Assembly: GCA_023460235.1 (NCBI GenBank)
Contig: JAEWRE010000021.1
Location: 1-64,000, forward strand
Length of the DNA: 64,000 bases
Direction of reading: 5' to 3'
From: Bacillota bacterium
GTDB taxonomy: Bacteria; Bacillota; Clostridia; TANB77; CAG-465
A program made the position numbers and the translations under genes. Shown piece by piece: positions 36,245-45,979 of the stretch (its first letter is position 1; every line of letters begins with the position of its first letter). Under the pieces are notes generated by a model. It did no database searches. It was not told where the DNA came from and worked only from the letters and a program-made list of their open reading frames with translations.

Positions 36245-37165
36245 ATGAATGAAAATGTAGAAACTAAAGATGCAAATAAAATAAATATAAAGAAAAAAAT
36301 TAATAAAAAATCTAAAATAGGTACTTATTTTATAGATTTTGTATTATTAGTATTAGGCTCATATTTTATAAGTCTAGGAATAAATATGTTTTTGTTACCT
36401 CACAAATTCACAACAGGTGGGGCAAGTGGTATAGCTACAGTGCTTTACTATGTTGCTAATATACATATGGGTGTAACAGTAATACTTGTTAACTTACCTC
36501 TATTTGCTATATCAATATTAAAACTTGGAAGAGAATTCAATATAAAAACAATATTTTCTACAGTTTTACTATCTATTTTTTTAGATAATATTAAATATGA
36601 TGCCTTTTTAACAAGTTATTCAATAGATGCATTTACTTCGTGTATTTTTGGTGGAATGATCGTAGGACTTGGTCTATCACTGGTATTTAAGACAGGTGCA
36701 AGCACAGGAGGATCTGATTTGCTAGCTCAAATAATATACAGACTTACATCAGTTCAAAGTTTAAGCCAAATTTTACTTGTAATAGAAATATTTATAATAT
36801 CAAGTATAATGATTGTATTTAAAGATATTAACATTGGACTCTATTCAATAATAGCTATGTTTATATCTACTAAAGTAATAGATGTAATTTTTGAAGGTAT
36901 ATATTATACAAAGGTAGCAACTATAATAACGAATGCTCCAGATAATATTATCGATTCTATACTAAATAATTTAAAAAGGGGAGCTACAATTATAGAGAGT
37001 AAGGGAGCACATTCTAAAGAACCAAATACAACTATTACTTGCATAATAACAAGACCACAAATTGCAAATTTAAAGAGTATAATTAGAAAATATGATAATA
37101 ATGCGATTGTATATATATCTACAGCAAATGAAGTTTTAGGAAGAGGTTTTAAAAGTATAGACTAG
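36245..37165 (+). CDS. YitT-family membrane protein
   Basis: The 306-residue protein has five or six helices in the YitT (DUF161) pattern: SYFISLGINMFLLPHKFTTGG, FGGMIVGLGLSLVFKTGASTGGSDLLAQII, then a cytosolic C-terminal DUF2179 domain (ATIITNAPDNII...ITRPQIANLKSII). The role of the family is unknown. Its ribosome site is weak, and an imperfect inverted repeat (tcaactttttaa with ttaaaaagaaagttga) lies directly upstream at 36199-36235. It is followed after 10 bases by the transketolase genes. Confidence 0.9.
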   Translation: MNENVETKDANKINIKKKINKKSKIGTYFIDFVLLVLGSYFISLGINMFLLPHKFTTGGASGIATVLYYVANIHMGVTVILVNLPLFAISILKLGREFNIKTIFSTVLLSIFLDNIKYDAFLTSYSIDAFTSCIFGGMIVGLGLSLVFKTGASTGGSDLLAQIIYRLTSVQSLSQILLVIEIFIISSIMIVFKDINIGLYSIIAMFISTKVIDVIFEGIYYTKVATIITNAPDNIIDSILNNLKRGATIIESKGAHSKEPNTTITCIITRPQIANLKSIIRKYDNNAIVYISTANEVLGRGFKSID

Positions 37166-37175
37166 GGGGAAAAAT

Positions 37176-37982
37176 ATGAATGAGGAAATAATAAAATTAA
37201 ATAGTATAGCCAAAAATATTAGAAAAGATATTATAGAAATGATATATAATGCTAAGTCAGGACATCCAGGTGGTAGCTTATCTTGTACAGATTTACTTGT
37301 TTGTCTATACCATTATAAATTAAATTTAAATGTTGATAAAAATGGAAATAGAATAGATAAATTTATATTATCGAAAGGCCATGCATCTGCAGCATACTAT
37401 GCTATTTTATCTAGTAAAGGATTTATACCTCACGAAGATTTAATTACTTTTAGAAAATATGATAGCTATTTAGAAGGACATCCAAGTAATAAAATCGTTG
37501 GAATAGATACTTCAAGTGGCTCGCTTGGACAAGGGCTTTCTATTGCAAATGGTATGGCCCTATCAAAAAAAGTATTTAATGAAGAAGGTAAAGTATACTG
37601 TTTAGTTGGTGATGGTGAACTTGAAGAAGGACAAATTTGGGAAGCATTAATGACAGCTAATAAATATAGGCTAAATAATTTGACTATGATTATAGATAAT
37701 AATGGACTTCAAATTGATGGTAGTGTGAATAGTGTAAAAAAACTTGAAAATCTAAATGAAAAATTAGAGTCTTTTGGCTTCTACGTACAGACAATAGATG
37801 GACATGATTATGAAGATATTCTAAAAGCATTAGACAATGTTGGAAAAAAAGATATGCCTAATTGCATAATAGCAAACACTGTGAAGGGAAAAGGAATATC
37901 ATTTATGGAAAATAAAGTTGAATGGCACGGTAAATCTCTTAATGATGAAGAATTTAAAATAGCAATTGAAGAATTAAAATAA
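37176..37982 (+). CDS. Transketolase, N-terminal subunit
   Basis: The 268-residue thiamine-diphosphate-binding half of a split transketolase has KSGHPGGSLSCTDLL, FILSKGHASAAYYAIL, SSGSLGQGLSIANGMAL and the ThDP motif GDGELEEGQIWEALMTAN...IIDNNGLQ. Transketolase moves two-carbon units between sugar phosphates in the pentose phosphate pathway. SD GGGGGA. The partner half follows after 14 bases. Confidence 0.95.
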   Translation: MNEEIIKLNSIAKNIRKDIIEMIYNAKSGHPGGSLSCTDLLVCLYHYKLNLNVDKNGNRIDKFILSKGHASAAYYAILSSKGFIPHEDLITFRKYDSYLEGHPSNKIVGIDTSSGSLGQGLSIANGMALSKKVFNEEGKVYCLVGDGELEEGQIWEALMTANKYRLNNLTMIIDNNGLQIDGSVNSVKKLENLNEKLESFGFYVQTIDGHDYEDILKALDNVGKKDMPNCIIANTVKGKGISFMENKVEWHGKSLNDEEFKIAIEELK

Positions 37983-37996
37983 ATTGGAGGTAATAT

Positions 37997-38917
37997 ATGA
38001 AGTCGACAAGAAAAGCATATGGAGAGTTCCTAGTAGAACTTGGTTCAAAATTAGATAATATGGCTGTATTTGATGCGGATCTTTCAATGGCAACAGGTAC
38101 TGCTAGTTTTGCTAAAATGTTTCCAAATAGACATTTTGATATAGGTATATCTGAACAAGATATGGTTGGAACAGCATGTGGTATGGCTCTTACTGGGAAG
38201 ACTGTATTTGCTTCGACATTTGCAATGTTTATGGCGGGACGAGCATATGAACAGGTAAGAAATACTGCAGCATATTCTCATGTTAATATTAATTTATGTG
38301 CTACTCATGCAGGTCTTGCAGTTGGAGAAGATGGTCCAACTCATCAATGTGTTGAAGATATTGCACTAATGAATGTTATACCAGATATGAAAGTACTTTG
38401 TCCAGCAGATGATATAAGTACTAAAAAGATATTGAGTGAATGTTTAAGTTTAAATGGGCCTAAATATGTAAGGCTTGGGAGAAATGAAGTACCAGAAATA
38501 TATAGTGATCTAAATAAATTTAGTATTGGAGCAAGTAATATATTTGGTGATGGTACAGATGGTACAATATTCGCTGTTGGTAATACAGTAAGTATTGCAC
38601 TTGAAGCAAAAAAAGAATTAGAAGAAGAAAATATTAAGGTAAGAGTAGTTGATTTATACAGTATAAAACCTGTAGATAGAGCAACTATAGTTAAATGTGC
38701 AAAAGAAACTAATACATTAATATCAATAGAAGATCACAGTGTAATAGGTGGTATAGGAAGTATTATATCTAATGTACTTTGCGAAGAATATCCTAAAAAG
38801 ATTATAAAAATAGGTGTAAATGATAAATTCGGTAAATCCGGTAATGCAAATAAAGTATACGAACTTTATGGGATAACTAAGGAAAATATAATTGAAAAAT
38901 ATAAAGGTAATAAGTAA
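37997..38917 (+). CDS. Transketolase, C-terminal subunit
   Basis: The 306-residue pyrimidine-binding and C-terminal half has ISEQDMVGTACGMALTGKTVFASTFAMF, including the Glu (in SEQDM) that activates the ThDP cofactor, then HAGLAVGEDGPTHQCVEDIALM and a transketolase C domain with SIEDHSVIGGIGS. Together with the previous gene it makes one enzyme. Split transketolases are common in Clostridia and archaea. Confidence 0.95.
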   Translation: MKSTRKAYGEFLVELGSKLDNMAVFDADLSMATGTASFAKMFPNRHFDIGISEQDMVGTACGMALTGKTVFASTFAMFMAGRAYEQVRNTAAYSHVNINLCATHAGLAVGEDGPTHQCVEDIALMNVIPDMKVLCPADDISTKKILSECLSLNGPKYVRLGRNEVPEIYSDLNKFSIGASNIFGDGTDGTIFAVGNTVSIALEAKKELEEENIKVRVVDLYSIKPVDRATIVKCAKETNTLISIEDHSVIGGIGSIISNVLCEEYPKKIIKIGVNDKFGKSGNANKVYELYGITKENIIEKYKGNK

Positions 38918-38951
38918 GAAATAATAATTGATTAAAGGAAGGAACAAGAGT

Positions 38952-40202
38952 ATGGAACCACTAGCCTTTAGAATGAAACCAAGAAGTTTAGAAGATTTTT
39001 ATGGTCAAGAAGAAATCGTAGGAAAAGATAAACTACTATATAGATTAATAAAATCAGATAGATTATCATCAGCAATATTTTGGGGACCACCAGGTTGTGG
39101 AAAGACATCTCTTGCAAGAATAATTGCTAACACAACAAAATATAAATTTGAAAATATTAATGCAACTACAGCGGGTGTTGCGGATATTAAAAGAATTGTT
39201 GAAGAATCTCAAAATATATTTTCAAACCCTACCGGAAAATCGATTGTGTTTATTGATGAGATACATAGGTTTAATAAATTACAACAAGATGCACTATTGC
39301 CACACGTAGAAAAGGGTACAATAATATTAATAGGCGCAACAACTGAAAATCCATATTTTTCTGTTAATAAAGCTCTATTATCTAGATCAACAGTATTTAA
39401 ATTTAAAGAGCTCACAAGCGAAGATATAAAAAAAGTGATATATCATACAATTGAAGATAAAGAAGGTGGTTTAGGGCAGTATAATTTAGAAATTAAAGAG
39501 GAAGCAATAAATTTTCTAGCTTCATTTTCAAATGGTGATGTAAGAACTGCGTTAAATTCAATTGAACTTGCTGTGCTTACAACTGAAATGAATGAGCAAG
39601 GAAAAATTGTTGTTACACCTGAAATAATTAAAGAGTGTATGCAAGAAAAGCGAATGATTTATGATCAAAATGATGATTCACACTACGATATTATAAGTGC
39701 GTTTATCAAATCTATGAGAGGTGGTGATCCAGACGCTACTCTTCATTATTTAGCACGTATGCTAGAGGCAGGCGAAGATCCAATGTTTATAGCAAGACGT
39801 ATTGTAATACAAGCTTCAGAAGATGTTGGACTAGCTAATAATGAAGCTTTAATCTTAGCTGTATCAGCAATGAATGCAGTACATCAAATTGGTATGCCAG
39901 AATCAAGAATAATATTATCTCAAGCAGCACTTTGTGTTGCGCTTAGCAAAAAGTCTAATACATCTTATCTTGGTATTAATAAAGCAATCGAGGATGTTAA
40001 AAGTATAGATATTGGACAAGTCCCTATGCATATAAGAAATGCTACTGTTCAGGGAATGGAAGAGTTCGGTTATGGTAATGGATATAAATATCCACATGAT
40101 TTTGAAAATTCTATTGTTAAACAGCAATATTTACCAGATACATTGATTGGTAAAAAATATTTTGTGCCAAAGAAGTGGGAGAAGTTCTATGAAAAAGAGT
40201 AA
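38952..40202 (+). CDS. rarA: Replication-associated recombination ATPase RarA/MgsA
   Basis: The 416-residue AAA+ protein has PLAFRMKPRSLEDFYGQEEIVG, Walker A FWGPPGCGKTSLARI, Walker B IVFIDEIHRFNKLQQD, sensor 1 IGATTENPYFSVNKALLSR, and the tetramerisation region of the RarA/WRNIP1 family (RRIVIQASEDVGLAN). It acts at stalled replication forks. The start is ATG at 38952 behind AAAGGAAGGA; the earlier TTG at 38928 lacks a site. Its end overlaps the next gene by 14 bases. Confidence 0.95.
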   Translation: MEPLAFRMKPRSLEDFYGQEEIVGKDKLLYRLIKSDRLSSAIFWGPPGCGKTSLARIIANTTKYKFENINATTAGVADIKRIVEESQNIFSNPTGKSIVFIDEIHRFNKLQQDALLPHVEKGTIILIGATTENPYFSVNKALLSRSTVFKFKELTSEDIKKVIYHTIEDKEGGLGQYNLEIKEEAINFLASFSNGDVRTALNSIELAVLTTEMNEQGKIVVTPEIIKECMQEKRMIYDQNDDSHYDIISAFIKSMRGGDPDATLHYLARMLEAGEDPMFIARRIVIQASEDVGLANNEALILAVSAMNAVHQIGMPESRIILSQAALCVALSKKSNTSYLGINKAIEDVKSIDIGQVPMHIRNATVQGMEEFGYGNGYKYPHDFENSIVKQQYLPDTLIGKKYFVPKKWEKFYEKE

Positions 40203-41499
40203 TAAGACCAAATCCGTTGATAAAAAAATCATAAATAAAAATATAACTGATGAAAAAATAAGTAAAGGTATAGATATCTTAAATCAGCATAAAGAAAAAC
40301 TAAATTCAAATAGAGAAGAAAGAATCGGAAAAACTCTAAATGAAGTTATAGATGAATATCAAATGCAAGAAGAAAAATCACAAAAGAATAGTGTTTTAAA
40401 AAAAATAATTAGAGCGCTTATAATTCTTTTAATAGTATTAATTGTATATTTATTCTTTTATTATGGACCTGTATTTGGATTTAGTATATATAAAGATACA
40501 GGAATAAGTGAAGATAAGAAAATAGATTTTGCTACTACTGATCAAGATATCTACAAAATGTATAATCAAGAATTCTTAATATATTCTAATGCAAAATTAT
40601 CCACATATAATAGTAATGCAAAAAAAACATGGGAATATACTTTTTCAGAACAATTTACCCCTCAAATATATATTGAAGGAAAATATATGGTTGTCACTAA
40701 TAATTCTAATGGAACAATATATTTATTTGAGAATAAACAAGAAATACTTGATAAGAAAATAGATGGTACAATACAAAATATTTATTTAGATAGTAATGGT
40801 AATATGGCAATAGAGTATTCGACTAGCGGTTATAAAAAAGTAATTGGGGTCTTTACAAAGAATGGTAAGAATCTTTATAATGCTTATTTATCTTCAGGTT
40901 CTATAATAGATATAAAATTAACAAGTGATGCAAAAAAATTAATAGTATTACAATCTACTACTAACTCTTTTAAAGTAGGATTTAAAGTTATATCTATTGA
41001 TGGAACCAAAACTGAAAATAATACTTCAGAAATCGCTAAGTTTGATGATAATTTGATGTATGACTTGACTATTCAAAATCAAAACCTTATAATATTACTA
41101 GATGATTCAATTGTAAAATTAAATACTTTGACTGGAGAAAAAACTGTAATAAAAGATTTTTCTTCATCACAAATTATTTTCATTGGAATACTAGATAGTT
41201 ATTATTCATTAATAGAGAAAAAGCTAGACGAAAATTCAAATGGATATGTTTTACAAAATAATAGGTTAGATAATTCATCAATATGTAGTTTACAATTAGA
41301 TAATTCACCTAAGTTTTCATTTAATACAGAATTATTGAACTATTTAATTTATCAAGATAGTATTCAAGTTATTAATAAATGGGGAATAGTTGTAAAAAAC
41401 ACTAGCATTAATATACCACCTAAACAAGCAATTGTTTTTGGAAATCAAAAAAGTATAGCTCTAATATATACAAATAAAGTATATATTGTTAATATATAA
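40189..41499 (+). CDS. DUF5711-type membrane protein with beta-propeller-like outer domain
   Basis: The 436-residue protein has a charged cytosolic N-terminus, one helix (about 65-86, IIRALIILLIVLIVYLFFYYG) and a long outer part made of short repeating beta units with WD/PQQ-like text (YNQEFLIYSNAKLSTYNSN, KKTWEYTF). It resembles the DUF5711 family of Clostridia. It overlaps rarA by 14 bases and is followed by CvpA-like and LCP genes, which suggests envelope work. The start is ATG at 40189 after GGGAGAAG; the longer frame from 40147 lies inside rarA. Confidence 0.8.
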   Translation: MKKSNKTKSVDKKIINKNITDEKISKGIDILNQHKEKLNSNREERIGKTLNEVIDEYQMQEEKSQKNSVLKKIIRALIILLIVLIVYLFFYYGPVFGFSIYKDTGISEDKKIDFATTDQDIYKMYNQEFLIYSNAKLSTYNSNAKKTWEYTFSEQFTPQIYIEGKYMVVTNNSNGTIYLFENKQEILDKKIDGTIQNIYLDSNGNMAIEYSTSGYKKVIGVFTKNGKNLYNAYLSSGSIIDIKLTSDAKKLIVLQSTTNSFKVGFKVISIDGTKTENNTSEIAKFDDNLMYDLTIQNQNLIILLDDSIVKLNTLTGEKTVIKDFSSSQIIFIGILDSYYSLIEKKLDENSNGYVLQNNRLDNSSICSLQLDNSPKFSFNTELLNYLIYQDSIQVINKWGIVVKNTSINIPPKQAIVFGNQKSIALIYTNKVYIVNI

Positions 41500-41516
41500 G
41501 TTAGGGAGGATATTTT

Positions 41517-42170
41517 ATGATATTTGATATAATAATAGTAATATTAATATTATTGGGCGCTATTTCTGGACTAAAAAAGGGTTTAATTGGAATAATAGTA
41601 AGCTTAGCAGGATTAATATTAGCTTTGATTTTAGCGTTTTCTTTAAATGAAAGTGTAGCTAATTATTTGTACAATGACACTGGAATTGGAAGTAATCTTA
41701 ATGATAATATTACTAAAACACTAACAGAAGCATTTAATAAAAAAGTGTCACAGGAACTTAATGTGGATAAGAATAATCAAATTGATTTTTATGGAAATAT
41801 TGTAAAAAATATTACAAATTCAGATCAAATTGAGAGTATGTCAAAAAATATTACTATGTATATTTTAAAAGGTATAAGCTTTATACTTATATTTATAGTT
41901 GTATATATAATTTGTTATATATTAACAATGATACTTAATTTAGTTTTTGATTTACCTATCTTAAATGGCATGAATAAACTAGGTGGACTAATGGCAGGTG
42001 CTGTTATGGCACTAATTAAAATATGGGTATTGCTTGCGATTATATCATTCTTAGCACCAATTCCAGCTTTTGATGGAATTGTAAATATAATAAAAAATAG
42101 TAATTTAACTAATTATTTATATTCAAACAATTTAATAGTATATTTAATTGGATCTAATTTAAGAATATAG
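41517..42170 (+). CDS. CvpA-family membrane protein
   Basis: The 217-residue protein has four helices and the CvpA opening (MIFDIIIVILILLGAISGLKKGLIGIIVSLAGLILAL). Helices three and four contain the family glycines (GGLMAGAVMALIKIWVLLAI). CvpA proteins are linked with colicin V export in E. coli and with envelope integrity elsewhere. It is preceded by GGGAGG and lies 17 bases after the DUF5711-type gene. Confidence 0.87.
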   Translation: MIFDIIIVILILLGAISGLKKGLIGIIVSLAGLILALILAFSLNESVANYLYNDTGIGSNLNDNITKTLTEAFNKKVSQELNVDKNNQIDFYGNIVKNITNSDQIESMSKNITMYILKGISFILIFIVVYIICYILTMILNLVFDLPILNGMNKLGGLMAGAVMALIKIWVLLAIISFLAPIPAFDGIVNIIKNSNLTNYLYSNNLIVYLIGSNLRI

Positions 42171-42190
42171 TAGTATAGAAGGAAAGAAAA

Positions 42191-43135
42191 ATGAGTAAAA
42201 AAACAAAGAGAAAATCTGGTCTAAGAAGACTAAAAAACTTTTTTATGACACTAAGTATAATAGGAATAATAGCATGGTCTGTATTATTTTATATAAATTA
42301 TATTATTGGTGATGAAGTAACTGTTGATCAAAATGGTATAACAGTTAGTTCGAAAAAGAAGAAAGAAATTAATGCACTTGTTTGTGGAACAAACCAAAGC
42401 CTAACAGATAGTATGATATATGTTAAGTATAATGTAGAAACTGGAAAAATATCAATGATGTCAGTACCAAGAGATACATATGTTACAAATGAGTATGGTA
42501 TAGGTCATAAATTAAATGCAATATATAGAGGTAAAAATGCAATACCTCTTGTTGAACAAATAGAAGAACTTCTATCTGTAGATATAGATTATTATCTTTT
42601 CTATGATAGTGATATGTTAATAGATATGGTGGATACCATAGGTGGAGTTGAAGTAAATGTGCCTGTAAGAATGAAATATGATGATTTAACACAAAATCTT
42701 CATATTGATTTAAAAGCAGGAACTCAGACTTTAAATGGAAAGCAGGCAGAGCAATTTGTAAGATTTAGAAAAAATAATGATGGAACTGGATATGCAATGG
42801 GCGATTTAGATAGAACTAAAACTCAACAAACATTTATAAAAAGCTTTATTAACACAATACTTAAGCCAACAAATTTAACTAAAATACCATCACTTATTGA
42901 TATAGCATTAAAAAATACAGATACTAATATTACAGCTAGAGAAGCATTAAAATATGTATCAGATGTATCCAAACTAGATACTGCAAATATGATTACAGTC
43001 ACAGCACCTGGAACAGCAGAATATATAGATGGACTTTCATATTTTATCTTAGATAAAAAACAAGCAAAATCTATTATAGAAAATAATTTTGTAACAGATG
43101 GTTCAAGTGGCACAAATACTAATACAACAAATTAA
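42191..43135 (+). CDS. LytR-CpsA-Psr (LCP) family cell-wall glycopolymer ligase
   Basis: The 314-residue protein has a cytosolic basic start, one helix (about 18-38) and an LCP domain: ALVCGTNQSLTDSMIYV, SMMSVPRDTYV, HKLNAIYRG, VDTIGGVEVNVPV, LNGKQAEQFVRFR and DLDRTKTQQ. LCP enzymes transfer glycopolymers from lipid carrier to peptidoglycan; the conserved Arg and Asp residues that bind pyrophosphate are present (SVPRDT, VRFR). The C-terminus is a short Ser/Thr/Asn tail. SD GAAGGAAAG. Last gene of the rarA operon. Confidence 0.94.
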   Translation: MSKKTKRKSGLRRLKNFFMTLSIIGIIAWSVLFYINYIIGDEVTVDQNGITVSSKKKKEINALVCGTNQSLTDSMIYVKYNVETGKISMMSVPRDTYVTNEYGIGHKLNAIYRGKNAIPLVEQIEELLSVDIDYYLFYDSDMLIDMVDTIGGVEVNVPVRMKYDDLTQNLHIDLKAGTQTLNGKQAEQFVRFRKNNDGTGYAMGDLDRTKTQQTFIKSFINTILKPTNLTKIPSLIDIALKNTDTNITAREALKYVSDVSKLDTANMITVTAPGTAEYIDGLSYFILDKKQAKSIIENNFVTDGSSGTNTNTTN

Positions 43136-43152
43136 TGATTATATAAAAAATA

Positions 43153-43175
43153 CCAAAGAGCCGTAAGGCTCTTTA
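43153..43175. terminator. Shared terminator of the LCP and carboxypeptidase genes
   Basis: Stem aaagagcc/ggctcttt with gtaa loop. On the minus strand it is followed by TGGTATTTTTT; on the plus strand the T tract is weak. Confidence 0.78.
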
Positions 43176-43182
43176 GTATAAT

Positions 43183-44529
43183 CTAAAATTTATTTATTCT
43201 TTTTGATCTTTTATTTAAAGTTCTATTCATATTATAATATATATTTTTATTATATTCTCTATTTCTATTTTTAATTTTTCTAAAATAGCAAAACAATAAA
43301 TAAAGTAATGAAATTGAAAGTAATAAAATAATAAGTATTTTTCCAATGGAAAATAATAATTTACTATAGTCAGTGTAATTTGTTATCTTCGAACATATAA
43401 CTGAAGATGTAGTATTTATATTAGATATAGTGTTTGAAGAATTTATCTCTAGTGTTCCTATTTCTGAACCTTCTTTAATATTATCAAAATTAATATTGTT
43501 TAATAAATTAAAAGTATATTTTGTATTTAACTCAGATTTTTTATACAATGCGTAAACGTCATTTGGCAAGCTAATAGTATATATTTTAGAATTTTTTTCA
43601 TCTTTAATTGTAAACTTAAAATCATCTTTTTTTACTACGACATTTTTATCATAATTAGAAAAGCAATAATTAAATAAAGTTATTGAATCAAGAAATCTTC
43701 CTTGCTTGCCAGATATATTTTGTGATGCATCAAATGTAGCAACTATAACCTTTTTACCATCTTTTTCACCATATCCTACAAAAGTACCTCTTGCTTCTTC
43801 TGTATAACCAGTTTTTCCTCCTAAACAATAATCATAATAATATTCACTTTTACTACTTATTAATTTATTTGTATTACTATAATATCTTATTTCCGGAGTT
43901 TTATTTGTTTCTTTTATTTCAGTAGATTTTGTTTCAATAAATTCTTTAAATGTTTTGTTCTTTATTGAATATTGCATTATTTTAGCCATATCATATGGAG
44001 TTGTATAATGATTTTTATCATGGAATCCATGTGTATTAACAAAATTTGTTTGTGTACACCCAATTTCTTTTAACTTCTCATTCATTAATTTTACAAAATC
44101 ATCTATATTACCACTTACTGCTTCTGCTAGAACATTTGCTGCGTCATTTCCTGATTGTAGAAGCAATCCATATAAAAGTTCTCTTACAGTTACTACTTCA
44201 CCAACTCTAAGATACATAGAAGAACTTTCAAATGGAGTAGAGTATATAGCATTTTTTGAACACGTTATACTATCATCAAGATTAAGATGTTCAATTGCAA
44301 TAATAGCAGTTAGTATCTTAGTAGTACTTGCAGGATAAACTTTACTTGTTCCATTTTTATTATACAGAATATTGCCACTTTCGGCATCTATAGCGATTAC
44401 ATCATTAGAATATATATTTAATTCTTCTGCAGCATATATTCTACTACTAAAAGAGAATATAAAAAGCAATAAATTAAAGAAAATTATAGTTTTTAATTTT
44501 CTATTTTGCAATTTAATTTTTAAGTTCAT
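43183..44529 (-). CDS. D-alanyl-D-alanine carboxypeptidase (DacF/DacB type)
   Basis: The 448-residue exported penicillin-binding protein has a signal peptide (1-33), SxxK Ser68-Thr-Thr-Lys71, SGN 126-128 and KTG 239-241 (CLGGKTGYTEEARGTFVG). A beta-rich C-terminal domain follows and then a membrane helix (about 400-420) with a long basic, Asn/Arg-rich tail. It trims the terminal D-Ala from peptidoglycan stem peptides. The start follows GAGGTGAT. It is monocistronic and divergent from comEA. Sporulation-linked and vegetative members cannot be told apart here. Confidence 0.93.
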   Translation of the reverse strand: MNLKIKLQNRKLKTIIFFNLLLFIFSFSSRIYAAEELNIYSNDVIAIDAESGNILYNKNGTSKVYPASTTKILTAIIAIEHLNLDDSITCSKNAIYSTPFESSSMYLRVGEVVTVRELLYGLLLQSGNDAANVLAEAVSGNIDDFVKLMNEKLKEIGCTQTNFVNTHGFHDKNHYTTPYDMAKIMQYSIKNKTFKEFIETKSTEIKETNKTPEIRYYSNTNKLISSKSEYYYDYCLGGKTGYTEEARGTFVGYGEKDGKKVIVATFDASQNISGKQGRFLDSITLFNYCFSNYDKNVVVKKDDFKFTIKDEKNSKIYTISLPNDVYALYKKSELNTKYTFNLLNNINFDNIKEGSEIGTLEINSSNTISNINTTSSVICSKITNYTDYSKLLFSIGKILIILLLSISLLYLLFCYFRKIKNRNREYNKNIYYNMNRTLNKRSKRINKF

Positions 44530-44624
44530 TTACCTATCACCTCAAAATATATATAAATTATATAATAAATAATAAAAAAAATAAATAAAAAAATGTAAAA
44601 TACATATTTTAAAAGGAGAATATT

Positions 44625-45224
44625 ATGGAAAAAATAAAAACACTAATAAAAAAATATAAAGTATATTTAATTTGTATTATAATTATACTTTTATCTATTA
44701 TCTCTTTAATCATACAAATGATAGAAAGAAATAATTCAATTGATATAAATTCAAATAAAATTAATAAAGATACAAATAAAATAGGTGTATACATAACTGG
44801 AGAAGTTGTAAATCCAGGTGTATATTATATTGAACAAAATTTAAGATTATATAATTTAATTGATTTGGCTGGAGGGCTTACACTAGATGCTGATGCTAAT
44901 AAATTAAATTTAGCGTTAAGATTAAATGACTCTGATAAAATTATAGTACCTAAAAAAGTAAATAATTCTGTTGAAGATAATTCCTCAGTTATTGAAGACA
45001 AAGAAGATAATAGTAGTAATGTAGAAAAAAATGATAAAATAAATATAAATAAAGCTGATCTAGAAGAACTCATGGATATACCAGGAGTTGGTGAAGCCAC
45101 AGCTAAGAAAATAATTGAATATAGGAAAAATAATTATTTTAATACAGTAGAAGATATAAAAAATGTATCTGGTATAGGAGAGGCAAAATATAATAGTTTG
45201 AAAGATAGTATTTGTGTAGAATAA
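44625..45224 (+). CDS. ComEA-like helix-hairpin-helix DNA-binding protein
   Basis: The 199-residue protein has one N-terminal helix (about 12-30), an SLBB domain (GVYITGEVVNPGVYYIEQNLRLYNLIDLAGGL, positions about 53-105), a Ser/Asp-rich linker, and a ComEA-type HhH pair at the end (ININKADLEELMDIPGVGEATAKKIIEYRK). ComEA binds incoming DNA at the cell surface in competence. The channel gene comEC, which usually follows, is not in this window. SD AAAAGGAG. Confidence 0.9.
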   Translation: MEKIKTLIKKYKVYLICIIIILLSIISLIIQMIERNNSIDINSNKINKDTNKIGVYITGEVVNPGVYYIEQNLRLYNLIDLAGGLTLDADANKLNLALRLNDSDKIIVPKKVNNSVEDNSSVIEDKEDNSSNVEKNDKININKADLEELMDIPGVGEATAKKIIEYRKNNYFNTVEDIKNVSGIGEAKYNSLKDSICVE

Positions 45225-45279
45225 CATTTAATGTGATATAAAGATATAAAATTCATATAATTAAATAGGAGAGCTAAAT

Positions 45280-45936
45280 ATGAGATTTTATATGTATATA
45301 GATAAAGATTTTCTTAAAAATTTGGTTTCTGTGTCTGGTAATTTGGATTTCAATATACAGTTTATTGAGTATGCAGTTGAAAATAGTTTTACAAATAGAA
45401 ATGATATTTCTGTTAAGCCTTTTTTTGAAAAAGCTGGAGATAAGTCATGTGAAATACACGGAGTATACAATGACAAAGATGATGAAAAAAATAGCAAACA
45501 AAAATCAAGAAGATCAGGTAATATAGGTAAAGATGGAGTTGGATTTTCATTTGACAATAGCGTTATGCAAAGTATAAGTACTGAAAAAAAATATATAAAT
45601 ATTGAAGATATAAGTGATATGAAAAATATAAATTTTTATCATAATTTAGTTGAAAGTATAAGAAATACAACTCGTGATTCAGCAAGTAATATAACTGAAG
45701 AATATGGTTTTTTAGATAGTTTAAGTTATTTAAGAAGTGATAAAGACTATGGAGAATCATGTAAAATATTTAAAGTTAATGAATCATATATTTGGTACGA
45801 TAAATCTAAATTAGTCTCAGATATAGATTTCTTGACCAATATATCTTCTAAAGTAAATGTAATAGGTTATACACTTAATAAAGATGAACAACGAAATAAA
45901 AAAATAATGAGAGCTATTGCTATTTTCGTAGAATAA
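45280..45936 (+). CDS. Protein of unknown function, 218 residues
   Basis: A soluble, charged protein with no signal peptide or membrane helix. It starts MRFYMYIDKDFLKNLVSVSGNLDF, has a Lys/Ser/Gly-rich linker (about 70-95) and then an alpha/beta half ending VIGYTLNKDEQRNKKIMRAIAIFVE. The opening (short strand, then YIDKDFLKN) recalls DUF6414-type proteins, but the likeness is weak and I do not assign it. AGGAGAG gives a good start. It lies 55 bases after the comEA-like gene. Confidence 0.7.
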   Translation: MRFYMYIDKDFLKNLVSVSGNLDFNIQFIEYAVENSFTNRNDISVKPFFEKAGDKSCEIHGVYNDKDDEKNSKQKSRRSGNIGKDGVGFSFDNSVMQSISTEKKYINIEDISDMKNINFYHNLVESIRNTTRDSASNITEEYGFLDSLSYLRSDKDYGESCKIFKVNESYIWYDKSKLVSDIDFLTNISSKVNVIGYTLNKDEQRNKKIMRAIAIFVE

Positions 45937-45973
45937 AATTCCAAACAGACCATGTATTAGTTTGTTTGGAATT
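45937..45973. terminator. Hairpin between convergent genes
   Basis: 11-bp perfect stem (aattccaaaca/tgtttggaatt) with a 15-base loop between the 45280 gene and the convergent HD-GYP gene. Neither side has a strong T tract, so termination is only likely. Confidence 0.5.
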
Positions 45974-45979
45974 ACTAAT

